The notes beneath the pieces were generated by a model. The model saw nothing but the letters and a program-made list of their open reading frames with translations. It was not told where the DNA came from and made no database searches. 53,513 nt of DNA from an uncultured Nostoc sp. Lineage in GTDB: Bacteria > Cyanobacteriota > Cyanobacteriia > Cyanobacteriales > Nostocaceae. Where the stretch lies: NCBI RefSeq assembly GCF_937863485.1, contig NZ_CALMFY010000164.1, positions 1 through 53,513 of the forward strand. The letters run 5' to 3'. Each line of letters starts with the position of its first letter. Position 1 is the first letter of the stretch. Shown here in pieces: positions 52,335 to 53,513 of the stretch. Both the position numbers and the translations under genes were made by a program.

Positions 52335-53231
52335 ATGTTTCAACCACTAGGATTTGAACAACGCTCCATAAATACCTCACTAGGTAGAATGGTATATTAT
52401 ACTGCCGCTGGGTCACCTTGGCAGGACAATGTAACTGCCAAAGATGATCGGGAAACTTTGGTGTTCCTGCACGGCTTTGGTGGTGGATCTTCTGCTTATG
52501 AGTGGTCGAAAGTTTATCCGGCTTTTGCCACTGAATATCGGATCATTGCGCCAGATTTAATCGGTTGGGGTAGGTCTGAGCATCCGGCACGGAGTTATAA
52601 TATTGAGGATTATTTGACCACAATTCGGGAGTTTTTCGAGCAGACTTGTACTGGCCCAGTAACAGCGATCGCTTCTTCTTTGACCGCAGGATTTACAATT
52701 CGAGTAGCAGCAGTTCATCCGGATTTATTCAAGTCTTTAATTCTCACTACCCCCTCAGGACTTTCCGACTTTGGCGAAGACTACTCCAATAGTTTTTTTG
52801 CCCAGTTAGTCAGCGTTCCCCTTGTTGACCGTTTACTTTACAGCACTGGAATAGCCACCAGTGGGGGTATTCGCAGCTTCTTAGAGCAACGGCAATTTGC
52901 TCAGTCTAATCGAGTGTACCAAGAAATTGTAGATGCTTATTTACAATCCGCCCAACAGCCTAATGCTGAGTATGCAGCACTGTCCTTTGTCCGTGGCGAT
53001 TTATGCTTTGATTTATCCCTTTACATTCAACAGTTAATCACTCCCACCGCCATTATTTGGGGACAAAGATCGGAATTTACACGCCCCTCAATTGGTCGCC
53101 GCCTTGCCGAAATTAATCCCCAAGCGATCCGATTTTTTCAACAGTTGGAAGATGTGGGGTTAACACCGCAGTTAGAATTGCCAGCAGTGACAATTGGATT
53201 AATTCGCAAATTTTTGCCTTTACTTAATTAG
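52335..53231 (+). CDS. Alpha/beta-hydrolase-fold protein with degenerate catalytic triad
   Basis: A 298-residue alpha/beta-hydrolase fold. The oxyanion strand FLHGFGGGSSAYEW and DLIGWGRSEHP are typical. The nucleophile elbow reads AIASSLTAGF, keeping Ser but losing both flanking glycines. The acid position (IIWGQRSEFT, usually WGxxD) has Ser, and the final His position (DVGLTPQLELP, usually GHxPxxExP) has Leu. Hydrolysis is therefore doubtful, and a binding or structural role is possible. ATG 52335 (MFQPLGFEQ) is chosen because upstream codons lie in a repeat. Confidence 0.85.
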   Translation: MFQPLGFEQRSINTSLGRMVYYTAAGSPWQDNVTAKDDRETLVFLHGFGGGSSAYEWSKVYPAFATEYRIIAPDLIGWGRSEHPARSYNIEDYLTTIREFFEQTCTGPVTAIASSLTAGFTIRVAAVHPDLFKSLILTTPSGLSDFGEDYSNSFFAQLVSVPLVDRLLYSTGIATSGGIRSFLEQRQFAQSNRVYQEIVDAYLQSAQQPNAEYAALSFVRGDLCFDLSLYIQQLITPTAIIWGQRSEFTRPSIGRRLAEINPQAIRFFQQLEDVGLTPQLELPAVTIGLIRKFLPLLN

Positions 53232-53460
53232 TGATTTGTTCAGTAGTCAAAGCCCCATCTAATTTCATACCTTTTGCCTTATTTACTGATCTAATCTCAA
53301 CCATAATTGTGTAGCTAAACTTTGGATTGTCGAGGCTTAATAAATTAAATTAAGGGCATTGCTGAATCATCTTTTAATTTTGTAAGGCCCTTAATTTTGG
53401 CTTAAACTTCCTTACAACATACTTATGTATACTGCAAAAATATCTCACTAAAAATATAAA

Positions 53461-53513
53461 TAAACCTCATCTATGTTGAGAACCGTAGTTTTTGCCCTCA
53501 CCCTAAATCCCTC
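53461..53513. repeat. Start of another MITE family A copy, cut by the window edge
   Basis: These 53 bases are identical to 870-922 and include the left terminal repeat and the beginning of the double-hairpin core. The remainder lies beyond the window. Bases 53232-53460 before it contain no gene. Confidence 0.9.

Noticed and set aside
1..53513. tRNA, rRNA, prophage or replication origin
   Set aside because: I found no convincing cloverleaf, rRNA segment, phage structural gene or DnaA-box cluster by eye. A tRNA covariance-model scan would be needed to exclude tRNAs fully.

Overview
The window reads as a chromosomal segment of a filamentous, heterocyst-type cyanobacterium close to Nostoc/Anabaena. 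The evidence is the dense scatter of GCGATCGC (HIP1) octamers, a psaD gene for photosystem I followed by trpE, three orange-carotenoid-protein-like genes, a DICT-domain histidine kinase, cyanobacterial DUF2605/DUF2973 proteins, and the very high load of small dispersed repeats that Nostocales genomes carry. I saw no rRNA, tRNA or CRISPR array.

Layout. 1-2.8 kb: a 21-nt tandem array, a Uma2-family nuclease, several MITE-like repeats and a LacI-type regulator with a perfect 18-bp palindrome upstream. 3-9.5 kb: a molybdopterin oxidoreductase of the FdhF/YdeP type and, 3.4 kb later, its likely sulfurtransferase FdhD. Between them lie a helical carotenoid protein, a frameshifted Uma2 gene and a serine hydrolase. 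9.7-15.6 kb: an MFS exporter, a TMEM175-type channel and a three-gene zinc/manganese-type ABC importer. 15.9-21.2 kb: a transaldolase-family enzyme, an acyl-CoA dehydrogenase homologue, and an 862-residue fusion of a CRP-like sensor, an inactivated sigma-54-activator AAA+ domain and a NapH/NosR-like membrane polyferredoxin. 21.5-25.6 kb: an accessory patch with a DUF433 antitoxin and frameshifted PIN-like toxin, a STAND/NACHT-like gene remnant, a secreted repeat protein and an ordered 21-nt array. 26-29.3 kb: thrS and the DUF2605/DUF2973 pair.

29.4-31.8 kb is a mobile-element patch. A RusA-like gene is cut by a decayed IS5-family element, a Nif11-type leader peptide gene follows, and then a second IS fragment. 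31.8-39.3 kb: a glycogen-debranching-type glycosidase, a DICT-GAF-histidine kinase, psaD and trpE. 39.4-42 kb: a GC-rich, probably acquired SDR gene, an apparent group II intron remnant, a MacB/DevA-type ABC ATPase and a GNAT protein. 42-45.6 kb: a second helical carotenoid protein, an acidic protein, an HAD phosphatase overlapping queG, and an OCP C-terminal-domain homologue. 45.7-48.7 kb: an RsbW-like kinase, a REC-GAF-PP2C phosphatase and a NarL-type regulator. 48.9-53.5 kb: a WecG/TagA/CpsF glycosyltransferase, ftsE, an armadillo-fold membrane protein and an alpha/beta-hydrolase homologue that has lost most of its triad.

Themes. (1) Two helical carotenoid proteins and one C-terminal-domain homologue are the separated parts of an orange carotenoid protein, so the segment encodes pieces of a modular photoprotective carotenoid system. 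(2) FdhF-like enzyme and FdhD probably work together. (3) Intergenic space is filled with at least eight families of short inverted-repeat elements. Three families carry the same double-hairpin core inside different terminal repeats. (4) Several genes show frameshifts near their starts (Uma2, PIN toxin, ftsE), which may be genuine decay or assembly errors.
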